Program-made: the position numbers and the translations under genes
Shown here: positions 38,101-52,900 of the stretch, piece by piece
Position numbering within the stretch: the stretch's first letter is position 1
How the letters are laid out: each line of letters opens with the position of its first letter
Assembly (NCBI RefSeq): GCF_000001735.4
Contig: NC_003074.8
Location: 23,381,261 to 23,445,260, forward strand
Length of the DNA: 64,000 nt
Source: Arabidopsis thaliana
Lineage: Eukaryota; Streptophyta; Magnoliopsida; Brassicales; Brassicaceae
Reading direction: 5' to 3'
The notes under the pieces: model-generated
Database searches by the model: none
Seen by the model: the letters and a program-made list of their open reading frames with translations, nothing else
Told to the model about the DNA's origin: nothing

Positions 38101-41100
38101 TGAGCAGCCGGAAGAAGCACGTTACAACATCTGCAGCATATCTGGTCAGAGAGAGTACAGAAATATTGGGGATTCAAACAATTCACCTCGTGATGAAACC
38201 TGAACATTGAAACATGCATTATAGCCTCACTCACATGCTCACATAATGCCAAACCCTTTTTCTCTGTTCCCGCCTTGCTTTTTTTTTTCGTGGCAATAGA
38301 ATACAATACATTGGTTGGGTGATTAAATAAAGAGAATGACTAGGATAAGTAAGTTAGCCGTTAAAGTTGTAAATCTCGAGTAAGTGAAGTGGTCCGTTTT
38401 TATGAAACTCATAAAAACGAAAGTCCCATGTCCCTAAAACACTAGTAGAATGTGGTAACGTATCTTCTTCACATTCACGTTTTCATATGGGAAACGAATG
38501 AAATAAACAATGCAAAACGCAATAACTTAATTAGAATCTTGAACTGGCCGATAAGTGCAACCGTAACGGAAAGCAGAGGCAGAGAGAGAAGAGAGAAGAG
38601 GGAGAGAGCTGCCTTGGGAATAGATAGAAAGAGAGCGTATCAACGGTGGTCATTACTTTATGATGGCATTCCCAACTTTGAAACTGCCACGTCGATGTCG
38701 GTCAACAGCGGGGTCCATATCTCCTCATCTTCCGTTCCATATTTTTTCCACGTGGCATTTTTCTTTCCTCTTGAAACAAGAATTCAGAATTGAATCGTAA
38801 ACTCTGAACTAGAGTAAGTAAATAATGTATTGACTAGAAGAAGAAGTAAGTAGTACGGGCTGGGTAAGTAAAGATAATAAATATGCGGGGTTTGATCTTT
38901 ACTTATTTATTAGGACTCAAACTTAGCCATTATTAACTCAAAAATCAAAATTACTCCTAAAACAAGCAGATAGGAAAAAACACAAATAAATAAAAAAAAG
39001 GAAATTGAATGCAGAGTTGTCAGAGTGTATTTAAAAAAGAAAAAAAAAGCACGTTAGGAGGAGTATCCTTTAGACTAGAGTAAGGGAGTGGGTGCTTTAA
39101 AGAAGCAGAGAAGCGGGAGAAGAGTGTGCAGCAGCAACAGCCAACAGAAGAAAATGGCAAAAGAGAAAGATCTGGAGAAGCAAATCGGCGGTTGCATGGC
39201 CGGCTTCTTCAACATCTTCGATCGCCCCAGTCTCCTCTCTCCTAATAAGCGTCTCTCTTCCTCTCCGGTAACTTGTCTATCTCTCTTTCCCTCTTCTCCT
39301 GTTCCTAGAGGGATGCAATGAATTGACTTACCAACAAAACAACAATGTCTGTGTTTCTCCAGAGCGCTGAATCTGAATCTGCCTCGGGTAGGACGAATCA
39401 GCAGAGTGTGTACTCTACCCCTGAGCTACGCTCTCCTGCGCCGGCTCAACAAAGATCTTCTTCTTCTTCTTCTTCTTCCTCTAGGCCTTGGAGGTTCTCT
39501 AAAGAAGCTCCGAGGCTCTCCCTCGATAGCAGAGCCGTCGTGGATGCCAAGGGCTGCCTCAAACACAGACAGATCCGAGCCGATGCGGTTGAGGCTGAGA
39601 ACCAGCGCGGCTCACCCAGTGTGATCGCACGGCTCATGGGATTGGAGCCATTTCCCCAACAGCCTCTCCAGAGATCTGCATCCGAGTCCAGGGTCACCAG
39701 AGACTACATATTTGACTTTCACGATGACAAGGGAGCAGCTCAAGATCCGGCTCCAATTAGGAACGCCCGAGCCCACCCAACCTCAGTAGTACGCCGAAAG
39801 AGTTTCTTTGATTCCGGTGATTTCTTCCCGAGAGTTTCCAAAATGAGTGGATTTGACGCTCCCCCGACCGATCTGGAAACCCTCAAGCAGCTTCTCGAAG
39901 CTCTTAGGCTCAAAGGACTCTTGCACTCGTCTTCACTCAAACATCAGAGCAGGAATCTCGTCTTCGACCATCATTCTCCGATCAAACCAGTGAGGCGGGA
40001 TCGCATTTCCCCGAGCGTCAATAGGAGGAGACCAAGACCAACGCTCAAGGAACAGAGGAGAGTCTCTTCACTCCCTTGGCGGAGACCAGAACCTCTCCAG
40101 ACGAGGATTGAAGACCAGAGTAGCACTCTAGCCGAGGAAGAGGTACCTCATTCATTACTCGACATTTTATCTATCAAAAAGGCAGCTAATGAAATACAAA
40201 TTCTGTAAGCAGATGTGGAAAGTGGATGTGTATAACAGACAAGGCAAAACCTTATTGGAGAGATGCGACAAGCTGCTCCACAGCATTGCTGAAATGGCCG
40301 CTGCTGAGGCCGGAGACTCACAACCGAGCCCCGTCTCTGTTCTTGACGCCTCAATTTACCACGAGGACTCTTCTCCGTCCCCCGTCCTGAAACGCACCCT
40401 TGACTTTGCTGATGCTGAAGAAGACGAATCCTGGGGTGGCTCAATATTATCATCGTCCGACTCTGAATATGTATACATCTCGGACATCCTCCGAGCCTCA
40501 GATTGCCTTCCACAAGAGTCCGACAGCTTCTCCTTTCTGGAAAAGCAGCAATACCTCAAAGGAAAATGCGCCTCCAGAGCCGCAGCTCAGGAAAGACGCC
40601 TCATCTTCGACGCAGTGCAAGAGATTGTGGCGCGGAGAAGGAGCTTGCCCCCGTGGATGATGGTAGGAGAGGCTGATAATAAGATGCAAGTGATCTGGTC
40701 TGAATTTCAGAAGATAAGAGACAAAAAGTCGTCCACGGAGGAAGATGACCTTGTGGGATACGTGTGCGGGGTCCTCGGAAGAGATTTGTCGGAGGACCGA
40801 TGGCGAGATTTTCAGGTGGAGATGTCAGAAGCAGTTCTTGACGTCGAACGCCTCATATTCAAAGATCTCATCGGCGAGACCATACGCCAGTTGGCTTTTC
40901 TTAACAGGTCCGACTCGCTGCGTAGGAGGCTGCTCTTTTGATATAAAACTAGACTAAATTCTCTGACCCAAGTCTGAAACTAAACCCAACCTACGACCTA
41001 TACCATGTCTAACCAAACATGCGAGAGTGATAGTTCTTTTGTGTGTTTTTTTGTGTGAAATGTGTGATTTATCAAGTTTGGGACTTGGCGCCTGTTGTCT

Positions 41101-43757
41101 AAAAGACTAAAACCATACACTCTTTTTTTTGCTCTTTCTGAATCAAACTGCTGCTCATTTGTGTGGTGTATTCGGACTAATAAAGACTTTAAAAGTGTTA
41201 TGGGCTTCAAGTGGACCGTTTATCTCTAATCATAGTCTACTCCAACATTCATCTACTTCAGTAGTGGCCCATTCAGACCCAATAAGGCTTTTCGGCATTG
41301 ACTTATATGAGCAGAGAGAGAAATATGCAAAAGATGATCAAAGAAAAACTTGTGATTTGTAATTTTCAAAAATATGCAAAGAAAAGCGGATCATACTCCA
41401 GTAGTCTTTTTCTTTGAAAAACAGAATCATATAATAATATCTTCCAAACTGTAAAAAGAAAACGAGAGAGGTAGACACAACACACACTTTTATTTTTTTT
41501 GAGGTGGAAAAAAAAACGTTAATGGGGGAACAAAGCCACGTGAAGGTGGGAAGAACGCACCAATTATAGTATAAGGTGACAAGTCAGCAGAGAGGTCACA
41601 GTCGTGGACCAATCCACTTCCAACACCACCATAGCCGTCCCTTCGACACTTTGGCTGACAAATGTTCAAAGGCATATTTTATATTGGGACCAAGATTTTG
41701 CTTGGGACAAGCTATGCCCCACGACTCTCCCGCTAGTGCTCTCTGGTCGCTTCTCCTCTGCTTCTAGAGACCAACCATTTCCACCAACTCTGTTTTCAGT
41801 TCACACACCTCATTCTGCAATGCCCACCACCGCACCAATGGAGTTGAGAAGAGCCCAACTTCTTTCTTCACTCTCTGTTCAAAACTGGACTGGTCAAACC
41901 ATCATCTCTCTTTGACCCTACTCCTACACTCGAGATTTCTAATGGGTGCACAATCTCCACTGGGCCACCTTTTGTCACCAGTCTCTCTCTCTCTCTCTCT
42001 CTTTTCTTTTTTAATCCTTCTCCATAACATTTTTATACCTTTCTGATTACTATTGCTGGCTCCATTGAAGAATGATCCTAATCTTGAAGAAACTGAAAGT
42101 AACTCGTGCCAAAGAGATAGTAAGTAGTAATAAAAATAAATGGACCACTCCAGATGATTCTATCTGAAGAAGCAGTGAGTCCCTCTCTGTTATCCACCTG
42201 CCCGATGTTTAGCAAAAGTTAACTAAAGCATAATATAAAGCTAATCTTTTATCATAATGTCTGATCAAAAGAATTTAAGAAAAGAAGAGATGATTCATTT
42301 AGTTTTGTCAGCTAGCTGCAATGGGAGGCCTTAAATCAGTCAGGTAACAGGAAGACTTACTCATTGGTTGCTTTGCTTTGAGCTGCCACAGCCTCTTTTA
42401 GTTTACAAGGATTGTGTTGTTGGGTCCCAACACTAGTGAAATTGCCTCCTATTTTCCCACAGAGAGCACAAGGATTTTTTCCCTTGCACGTTCCACCATT
42501 CTTTTACTCTCACGGATGATACAGGAACCAATCCTTTTTGCGCTTCATCTGAGTCAAAAGCCTGAAAAAGACCACATATAATACATCTCAGCCTAAAAAG
42601 CAAATACCATACCTACGACTGGAAACATATGGGATAAGAGGATAAATAAATAAAGGGAATCCTTCAAATGGTAAGTTTCAAAGTAAAAGTGTTATGGTAT
42701 GATCTTGTCTGCCTTTTCTTTGAAAAAGCCAAGATTGTGGGTGTAACTGTTATCAAAAGATAAAAAGATTCGTGAGATCTTTCTTTCTTGTGACTTTTTC
42801 CTTCAACTAGGCTCCTCCTTTATGGCTTCTCTCCGCCAACAAAGAAAGGGAGAGGCCTCAACTATAAAGCTATTTATAACCCTTTGTTAGACAATCAGTC
42901 CCCATTCGGAGATTGGTTGCCTCGGCCATTCAGAAATCACACTACTTTTTTATTTATTTATTTATAAGATCAAAAACCCTTTTCCATCCTTGGTTTCTAT
43001 ACTCTTGTCTCTCAGAAATCAAGAGGCCTTATGAGCTATCTACATGCAAGCCTCCTCAGGAAAAGAACCATGCTTATAGTAAGAAGTTTCACCATCTTGC
43101 TTCTCAGCTGCATAGCCTTTAAGTTGGCTTGCTGCTTCTCTAGCAGCATTTCTTCTTTGAAGGCGCTTCCCCTAGTAGGCCATTTGGAGTTTGAACATGT
43201 CCATCACGCCTCCAAAGATTTTGGAAATCGATACCAGTTGATCCCTTTGGCGGTCTTACATCCCAAATCGGTAAGCGACATCGCCTCAACGATACGACAC
43301 ATCTGGATGATGGGCACTCATTCACAGCTTACAGTGGCAGCGAGAGGTCGTGGACATTCACTCCAAGGCCAAGCTCAAACAAGACATGGAATTGTTATAC
43401 ACATGGAATCACTCCATCCCCAGAAGCTGCAGGTCTACAGTGTGGATTCCCCTGCTCCATATGTTGATGTGTCTGGTGGTGAGCTGTGGATAAACATTTT
43501 GCATGAGACCCTCAAGTACGGGCTTGCACCAAAATCATGGACGGATTACCTGCATTTAACTGTAGGTGGTACTCTGTCCAATGCTGGAATAAGCGGCCAG
43601 GCATTCCGACATGGACCACAGATCAGCAATGTTCATCAACTGGAGATTGTCACAGGTTAGTTCAGAGTTGCAGTATTCGTGTTTTGAAAGCATAGACTCT
43701 ATATGGTTGGTGACTATTAACAACATGAAGAGATTCCCGAGAATAGCTACCCACTAA

Positions 43758-43922
<165 letters not shown>

Positions 43923-46900
43923 TAAATAAAAAACTTAAAAACTGAACACGCGTGTGTCCTCCTAACTCTGTATAATGGACAGGTAAAATGGATAAGAGTG
44001 TTATACCTGGATTTTGCAGCTTTTGCCAAGGACCAAGAGCAACTAATATCTGCCCAGGGCCACAAATTCGATTACATAGAAGGGTTTGTGATAATAAACA
44101 GGACAGGCCTCCTGAACAGCTGGAGGTTGTCTTTCACCGCAGAAGAGCCTTTAGAAGCAAGCCAATTCAAGTTTGATGGAAGGACTCTGTATTGTCTGGA
44201 GCTAGCCAAGTATTTGAAGCAAGATAACAAAGACGTAATCAACCAGGTGAGAAAACAGAGTAGAAGCAATCGGTAGAATCTTCTTTGGTAGATGACATTC
44301 ATTGGAACTGAAAATATATATATATTTGTCCAATCCAGGAAGTGAAAGAAACATTATCAGAGCTAAGCTACGTGACGTCGACACTGTTTACAACGGAGGT
44401 AGCATATGAAGCATTCTTGGACAGGGTACATGTGTCTGAGGTAAAACTCCGATCGAAAGGGCAGTGGGAGGTGCCACATCCATGGCTGAACCTCCTGGTA
44501 CCAAGAAGCAAAATCAATGAATTTGCAAGAGGTGTATTTGGAAACATACTAACGGATACAAGCAACGGCCCAGTCATCGTCTACCCAGTGAACAAATCAA
44601 AGTAAGAAAGAAAGAAAGAAAGAGCTAGTCATGATTTTGTTTCTTTTCACTTGTTGACAAAACAAAAGCATGTTGGTGAGCAGGTGGGACAATCAAACAT
44701 CAGCAGTAACACCGGAGGAAGAGGTATTCTACCTGGTGGCGATCCTAACATCGGCATCTCCAGGGTCGGCAGGAAAGGATGGAGTAGAAGAGATCTTGAG
44801 GCGGAACAGAAGAATACTGGAATTCAGTGAAGAAGCAGGGATAGGGTTGAAGCAGTATCTGCCACATTACACGACAAGAGAAGAGTGGAGATCCCATTTC
44901 GGGGACAAGTGGGGAGAATTTGTGAGGAGGAAATCCAGATATGATCCATTGGCAATTCTTGCGCCTGGCCACCGAATTTTTCAAAAGGCAGTCTCATACT
45001 CATGACCCGTCGTCTCGTGGAATTATTTAGGGCCTCTCTCTCTCTCTGTAGTAAACTCTATCAGTAAAGATTGTACATACTGTTTCCGATGATGCGTATC
45101 CATATATGTAGTATCCCAATTTCGTACACAACAGGGAAGATGAAGAAGAAGAAGAAAGAACCAATACGCACCAACCAAGTATTCATTCATCCCCCCATTT
45201 GCAAAGGTTGGGCTCTAATGATGTGGGCTTATCTATTCTCTTAACTTTCTTTCAGGCCCAATAGGTCCCCAAGTTCTATTTATGTGGTCCATTTACAAAA
45301 CGACAGACACTAACTACTAAAGATTCCAAGCCGTTAACTTTTCTTTGTTACTTACTCCTATGGACAAAGCAAGCAAATGATGGCTTTCAATTATAGCTAT
45401 TAATGATCTTCACAAGTGAAAATTTCGCTATCTTGTAACAATTAACTACTAGACTCTTGAGGTAATAGATATGATGTTCCCTCAAAGTATTTACAACTTA
45501 ACTTAGATAAATATATAGTGATTGAATACAAACAAAAAAATAGACAAACCAACCTTTCTTTTTCTGGTGAATAATCAATCTCTTCTTGTGCTTTTTTTAT
45601 ATATGATTAATTAATATTAAGGTCACCTGTGGGGAGTGGTCCATTGCATAACATTCACGGGACTCATTTACTAACACTCTTGTTTAATGAATGGTACAAC
45701 AACCAACCTTCCCCCCATCTTCTTCTCTATCTATCTTACATCCACGTCTCCCTAATTGCTCTTCACCTTTTTTCCTTTTTTTTGGTTAATCTTCTCTTCC
45801 TGCAATGACATGCCAAATGACTTTTTTACATTGCGATACAAATCTCTTCCATATCCATATCACACTATAACCAAATTTACTCCTCTCATCAGACTACCTA
45901 CCTACCACTGGTTAGCTGTTTTGAATGGGTTTAGATCCCAACGCGACACGTTGTTGGTCCGCTGCTGCCCTGTGTTATCCCCATCATTGATAACCTCGGC
46001 ATTTGGCACTTCAAGGACTTGAGAGGCTCTTTCAATGTACCTGTACTAGACTCATCCTGATCAAAAGATGGCGACGACAAGCCTGAACCCTTTGTTTCTG
46101 CAGCTACCCCACACTCGAGAAAATGGTGTTTCGGTGATACAATTGGGCTATCCACCAGCCTATCATCCTCCAAGCTGAACAACGGCAAACAAAAAGACAA
46201 AAAATACTCAGATCTTCTTCAAGCTCACAAAATGAACGATTATCAAACTGGGGATACCTCTCTGGAAGTTTGATTGTATCCTCATCATTCTCTTTTGTGC
46301 ACACTCTCTGATTGTTTGAAACTGCCAGCAGAGAGCGATCAGGTTATTACACATTTCAGACAAGCATAAATCACTTACTCGGACCAAAACCGAACCTAGT
46401 CGTGGAGAAACAAGTAGTGTTTGGTCGAAATTGAGTTGAAACTGTTTCTCGACGTCGAGAAGCTGCAGATTCATCAGCCTTGTGCTCTGCAGCTCAAGAG
46501 CTCGTTCTTCAAACCTCCTTTTCCACAGCAGATCTTCATGAAAAGCCCTCCCCCCTATACACAGAGAAATCAGTATTCAATACCAAGGGAAATAAAAGAG
46601 AGAGAGAGAGAGCTTTATACCAAGCTGGAAATCCATAATGTCCCTGGATGGCTTAGTCCTGCAGCAGAGGAATCAAAGCGTCGTAAAGAGATGAGGAATC
46701 AGGAGCAGCTCAAGGAGGAAAAGCCAAAGTACCTGTACTTGTCTGGGACTTTGCCTTTCTCCTTGTAAGGCTTAACAAGAACCCTGGAATGACACACAAA
46801 GTGAGGGTTCCCTTTGGCCAGAATGCTCTTCACAGTCTCTGGGTACATGAAGGTCACGAACCCAAACATCCTCTTCTGCTGGTAAGGTATCCTCACGTCC

Positions 46901-49900
46901 TGAACTGGCCCAAACGTACTGCACCACCATTGCTTTAAGTAGACAACATCCAACAAGAAGAATGAATGGGTTCCAAACAAGAGTAATACCTGAAGTAGTC
47001 GGAAACATCTTCTTCCCTGAAGATACTGTCAGCCGGGAAAGTCAGATAGATCTGTCTAGACGCCGGGCAGGCCGTGGCCGAGAGGTCGATCCTCTCTGGC
47101 CTCCATATTCCCAATTTGTGCAAGTCATCGCCCATCATCAAAGCAGCAGCTCTGCTACACATTTTACCAACCAAAGTTTCAGAATACCCGTCCATACAGA
47201 TGAAGGAAAAAAATAAAGAAAAAGAAAAGCTCCAACCTTTGGGCTTCACTCTGTTGCAAGTTGACACCTTTGGGGGAGAATGGATAACCGGTGAACTGAT
47301 TGGCAAGTCTCGGCGGAACAGAGTTGGACCTAAGCACCTCTTTGCGGTGACCCCATCCGAACCCTAAATCGGACTCAAAATCTTCGGCGGTTCTCGGAGT
47401 CAAGAAAGAAAGCCGCTCTTCGAGGTCCTTTTTGGCCTTGGCTATGACAGAATGAAGGAGATTCTGAGGCCCGAAAGCTAACCTTATCATCTCCTTCTCA
47501 CCGTGATCCTGAAGGAGGAGAAGACCTATGATCTTGGAAGCATTAGCTGGGTCTAAGTTCTGGATTCTAGAGAGCACGATCCTAGTTGCTTCGTACACAT
47601 CCATGGAAACACACTCTTTGCTCGATGAGACCTTGTCTCTCTCTCTCTCGCTTAATCTTTCTTTGGCAGGAAAAAGAAACACTGCTATTGTTGTCTTGTC
47701 TTGTGTACAAAAAGATGTTTGGTTTCTTGTCTTGGACTTTAGCAAAGCTAAAAAGGCTTTCTTTCTCAACTACCTTACCACCATCATCACTCTAGTACCA
47801 GTGTACCACTCCACTCCATACCTAAGCTTCTTTCTACTTCTTCTTCTTCCTCCTCTGCTTGCAAAAATCAAAGTTGCCACTTCCCTCGTGAGTCGTGTGG
47901 TGTGGGGAAATTAAATAAAAAAAAGAGTTAAAGAAGAGTGGAGTGACTGTTGTGTCTTCTGGGCTCCAACTCCCAAGTGAGTGGGTCAAAGCGTCAAACT
48001 TTGGATTTTTGCAATCAAATTCACAACAAAACACACACACACACTCTCTCTCTCTCATGTATTTTTGTACCCATATGATTCTAGTATATATTTTATCATC
48101 ATCTCTTATCAAGTATAATGTGTTATTCTTTTTCTTTTTTTTTCAGCATTCAAGTATTCAACCAGATTACAGAATGTGTGTTTCTGATTTTCAAACTTTT
48201 ATTTGCAAGTAGAGTTTGATTATTTGATTTGACCTGTCGTTTCATAATATACTCCCAGAGGTAATAAAGCTTTGGTGTTAAAAATGCTTCTCCTTTTTAA
48301 AAAATAAAAGAATTACTCAAAAGTTATAAAGATACATGTATATGGGTCCAATAGTCAAGTCTTATCGCAGTAAAGTTTTCTTTTATTATCATATATATAC
48401 ACTCAAGGATCAATTTTTATTATTTTCAAAACACTTGGTTAAATTGATAAAAACATAAAGCTGCAAATGATGAATGTTAAAAATAATGACGTCGATAAGA
48501 GTTAGTTATACGGCCCGCACCCTCAATATATGTAAATACTCCTTTTTCTTTTGTAAATCAAAAGTAGTAGTCAGAAGAAATCGTATTATTGCATTTGCAC
48601 GTTCTCTTCCTTTCAACCCTCTCTGACATCTCCATTTACACACAAAATCCACACGTAGCGATTGGGTCAGTGTGATTCTCACGCGCCAGTGATCTCACAC
48701 ATGCATTGGATTGCACTGCAGCAACTCTTATTAGTAGGTTAGTTACATTGGGTTTCAAAACCCACAATTGAGGTTGAGCTCTCTTTCTCTCTCTCCCCAC
48801 TTAACTAACTTTTTCGAATTTCAAGTCATCAGTCATCACAACACAATGTGTGTTCTCAGTCAACGACGTTCCAATCAATGCCTTTATGTCTCTGTCTCTC
48901 TCAGACTCTCGCACATAAGTCATACTTTTTTAAGCAACGGATCTCTCTACGTCAAGTAATTTGGTGGTAACGTTTTTGGGTCCATAAACATACATTCTCT
49001 ATTATATGGGCCTACATTCTCTCGCTATATGGGCCTGTTTTATACAACCCAAAGGTTTTATATTTTCATCGACAAGGCCTGCTGCAACCACATTGATTTG
49101 TCATGTCGCTTTCGTACCATCATCTTTTACATCCAGTTTCTTCAATACTCCTTTCCTTATTGTCCTAATGTACATTCGAAGGATGAGGCCCTCGTAGTCG
49201 TGGGGGATGATGTCTTTCTTCCTCCTACATGGAATCTGCACCATGGCCGAGATCGACCTCAAAAAGGCCATGATGGTGACTGGCACGTTTCTTTTAAAAG
49301 TTTGCTCAACGCGTTCTAGGATACTCCCGCTACCCGTGTCTCCCTTTTATTAGTAAGAGATTCTGGCGGAATATTTAGTTGTTGCTCAACAATATTTTAT
49401 AAATGCTACTTTTTGCTTAATCCATGTTTCAAATATGACAAGAAAAACAAAGAGCGTAAAAATCTAACAAAATTCGTAGAAAGAAAGACGAACAAACTTG
49501 TCCGGTAAAGTAACATCCAAAAACATGAGAATGTTTCAGCAATCTGATGATCTCTATACTATCTAAACAAAAGAGTAACTGGAAGTAGCAGATGAGGTTC
49601 ATAAATGACAAAAAAAAAAAAAAAAGAAGATTAGAGCAGCAACGGCGTTTTAAAAAGACCAAAATTAAGAAAGCAAAAGGAGTTTGATACACACGTCCCT
49701 CCTTAAGATTTATAAAAAAAAAAATCCATGAACCCAGAAAATAAATAATCACCGCACATTTTGCCTGGCCTTGACCATCATCCGCTTTAGTGTTGCCAGC
49801 CAGAAGTTGCATTCGTCCCATTCGCTGGTAGTCAGAAGTACCTGTTTGTTTGTTTTTGAGGTCAATAAAACTGATTATTAAACACGAAATCATCTACAAG

Positions 49901-52900
49901 GAACCCAGAAGAGATCAATTTACTAGCTTACCTGTATTTGAAGGGCTGTGCTGAAGTCATTGTTGTCCAGAGCTTGGCATAGCTGTGCGAGTTTGTCCGC
50001 AGCATTCTTGGAGATGTCTCCGCTGTTGAGTTTCACAAACAGAGCACCTAATTTTCTCGAGTTGTCTTCTATCTCACGCTTCTTAGTAGTATTCGCACGT
50101 GCGCCTCCCAGTGCTTCCGATGTCTCATTGAAAAGCCTTGTCAACGTTGCTATCACAGGTTTCTGGTGGGCTGGATCAGTTTACAAGAGGTGATCATTAT
50201 ATGACTTTACTCAGAAACAAAACAGAGATAAGGTGCTAATGAAACGTCGTACGATACCTGGAACGTTGGAAGTATCTGCAGTCTGAACAGTTGGTGGCGG
50301 AGTTGCAGGCGCAGGGGCTGCCTGTGCAGCTGCCTGCTGTGTTGGAGGACTTGCTGGTTGCACAGATCTTGGAGCAACTCCTGGAGTTGCCATGGGCGTA
50401 AATCCTATGGGTCCAGCTGCTGGAGCAACAACTTGGGGCATCTTAGGGTTAGGATATTGCCCAAGTTGTGAAGGGCCAGAAGGTGCATATTGACCAGGAC
50501 CCGGGGGAACAGGGTATGCATTGTTAGATGGTCCCTGATGAAAATTTAGAAGTTAGCTTCATTAAACTAAAACTGCGGGTAACATCAAACACACTGGAGG
50601 CAAAATTTCTCATACCGTGAATGAATGAGAACTCATGGTTGGCTGCTGATATTGATCTGCATTCTTCAGTGCAGGGGGAGTTGAAGGAACAAATGTAGTT
50701 CTCATGGATGGCTGAGCATTGCTTGTAGGAGCTGGAGTAAAAGATGGCTGCATAAACACACTATAGTCAACAAGTTGGCCCAAGAAACCTGTACATAGCA
50801 AACAAAACACTTTCCCACGACAAAATTTTCTCACGACCTCTCTAGGATATAGATTCTACAGCAGTGAATAAAAGTAAAGGTCTAGATTATCCGTTTCTCT
50901 AGGACATGGGTTTAGAGGCTGAAAATGTTCAGTTTTGGGGAGTTTTGTTTTAGGTCAAAGAACCACATACCTATTATAATCCATCTACTATTCTGACTAA
51001 AAAAATCACACAAACGAAGAGACTATGCATTTGAGCACCACATACATATTTCAGATGTCATCATATCTCAAAAGCTTGACCAATCCCTTAGACAAAAACA
51101 TAAAGAAACGGACACTTTCCTGATCTAGACATCTGAGAACTGCTAGATAAGGATGGTCATTAATGCATGATGGTGCAAGGAAGAATAAGAAAAGAAAATG
51201 CAACAAAACCAAAACTTTAGAAACCTGCGGAGCTGGCTGAGCTTGGTGTGGCATAAACATGGTTGGTTGCTGCATGGGTGGATGTGAAACTTGAGGGACA
51301 TAATAAGAATCAGTGTACGGTTGCTGATACTGATTATCATATGGGTTAGCAAGAACGTTTGGTTGCGCCTGAGTTGGCTCCTAAGCCATAGAAGAGTAAA
51401 GACTAAGTATGTTATCCGTGAAAGCTACATGGATTCTAAGTAAAATATAAAACGATTTGCAGAACTCAAATACCTGATTATATGGCATGGTGCTTTGAGG
51501 CTGAGTGTTTCCTGAAGCTGTAGTGTTAGTCTCTGCGTATAAAATGTTAAGCTAAATTTATCATCAAAACTCTCTTAAATATTAATCAAAAACACAACTG
51601 CATACGCACCAGGTTCTGCAGATAGAGAAATACGATCACGTAATATTGAAAGTTCAGGTGACAAGCCACCAGAATCCAGAACTTTCAAGTACTTCATTGC
51701 CGTTGTAAGAAGCCCTTGGCTGGCCAGTATCTCAGCATAACTCTCAAAGAGTTTACACAGAGATGCGCTGAACTTTTTGTTGCCAGTTGCCAAAGCAAGG
51801 ACAAGAGTCTTCTCCATAAGATCCTATTATAAGATAAGGGCAGAAAAATATGAGCGGAGAAGCCCAGCAAAATTTATGCGCGAAACATAGAAAGTGATAC
51901 ACACTTGAAGAAGCTCAGCATAAGATCTTCCATCCCGCTCATTTGCAAGGCTCCTCGACCAAATTTCTACTGTTCTGTCAACATTGCCTGCGCAAATGTA
52001 GCAGAGAACTGCAGCCAAAGTGTTACCAGCAGCCATCAACTTCGAGGCAAGGGCATCACACAGGGTTGTCCATTGTTCTCCTTGTGCAAACTGTTTGCCA
52101 ATGAATATAAGATCAGCATTCATTACAAAGAAGTTTTCTAGTGAGCAGAATAGCGTAGCTGACAAGTTGTTCATCTTGGTTCACGAGTGCACGGAGATAA
52201 CATCACATTATATTGTTGAAAAGAGTTAAAAGTGATAGCAGAAAATGTTTTCGCTGAGTAAGACACGAAAAAGCAGATTCCATTTCCTTTATGATTATTG
52301 GAGTGCATTGATAGACAATATCAATTAGTAAATTTCCTTTCTTTTCTAAGTATTTTTCCCTCAGTCGGAGAAACTTACAGTACAGAGGAGAGCAAGAGTC
52401 TCTTTCCAGAACTTATGTGACCTTGTATAGATAAGGCTCCTGAGATCATTGTTCACCATCGCAGAAACAACCTGAAATAGATAAACATACAGTAGTTTAC
52501 AGATTTTGCAACCACAAACAGGGGTGTAGATGGCACTTACCTACATATCAAGTTGGGAAAGAATATACATATACCTTCATGTATGGCGCACTGCTCGTCT
52601 TCAAATATTTCTCACGAGTACTCTCCCACAACGCTGTACCACCAACATGAGCAATAACTAAAGCATCGGCCATCTTATTTGCAGTTATACACTGATCCAC
52701 CGCCTCCTTGTAATCTCCAACAATCAACGCTCGCTGGATGGCATTATCAAAAACTGGGTCAGAACTTTCTTCCTCTTCTTCTTGCATTTCTTGCGTTTCT
52801 TCTCCTTTGGTAGAAAAATCTGTGTCAGAAGGCATAAAATCTTTGGCAGATGTAGATACAGGTGTATCCGGTTTAGCAGGAAAGTTGTTAAAGAAGTCTT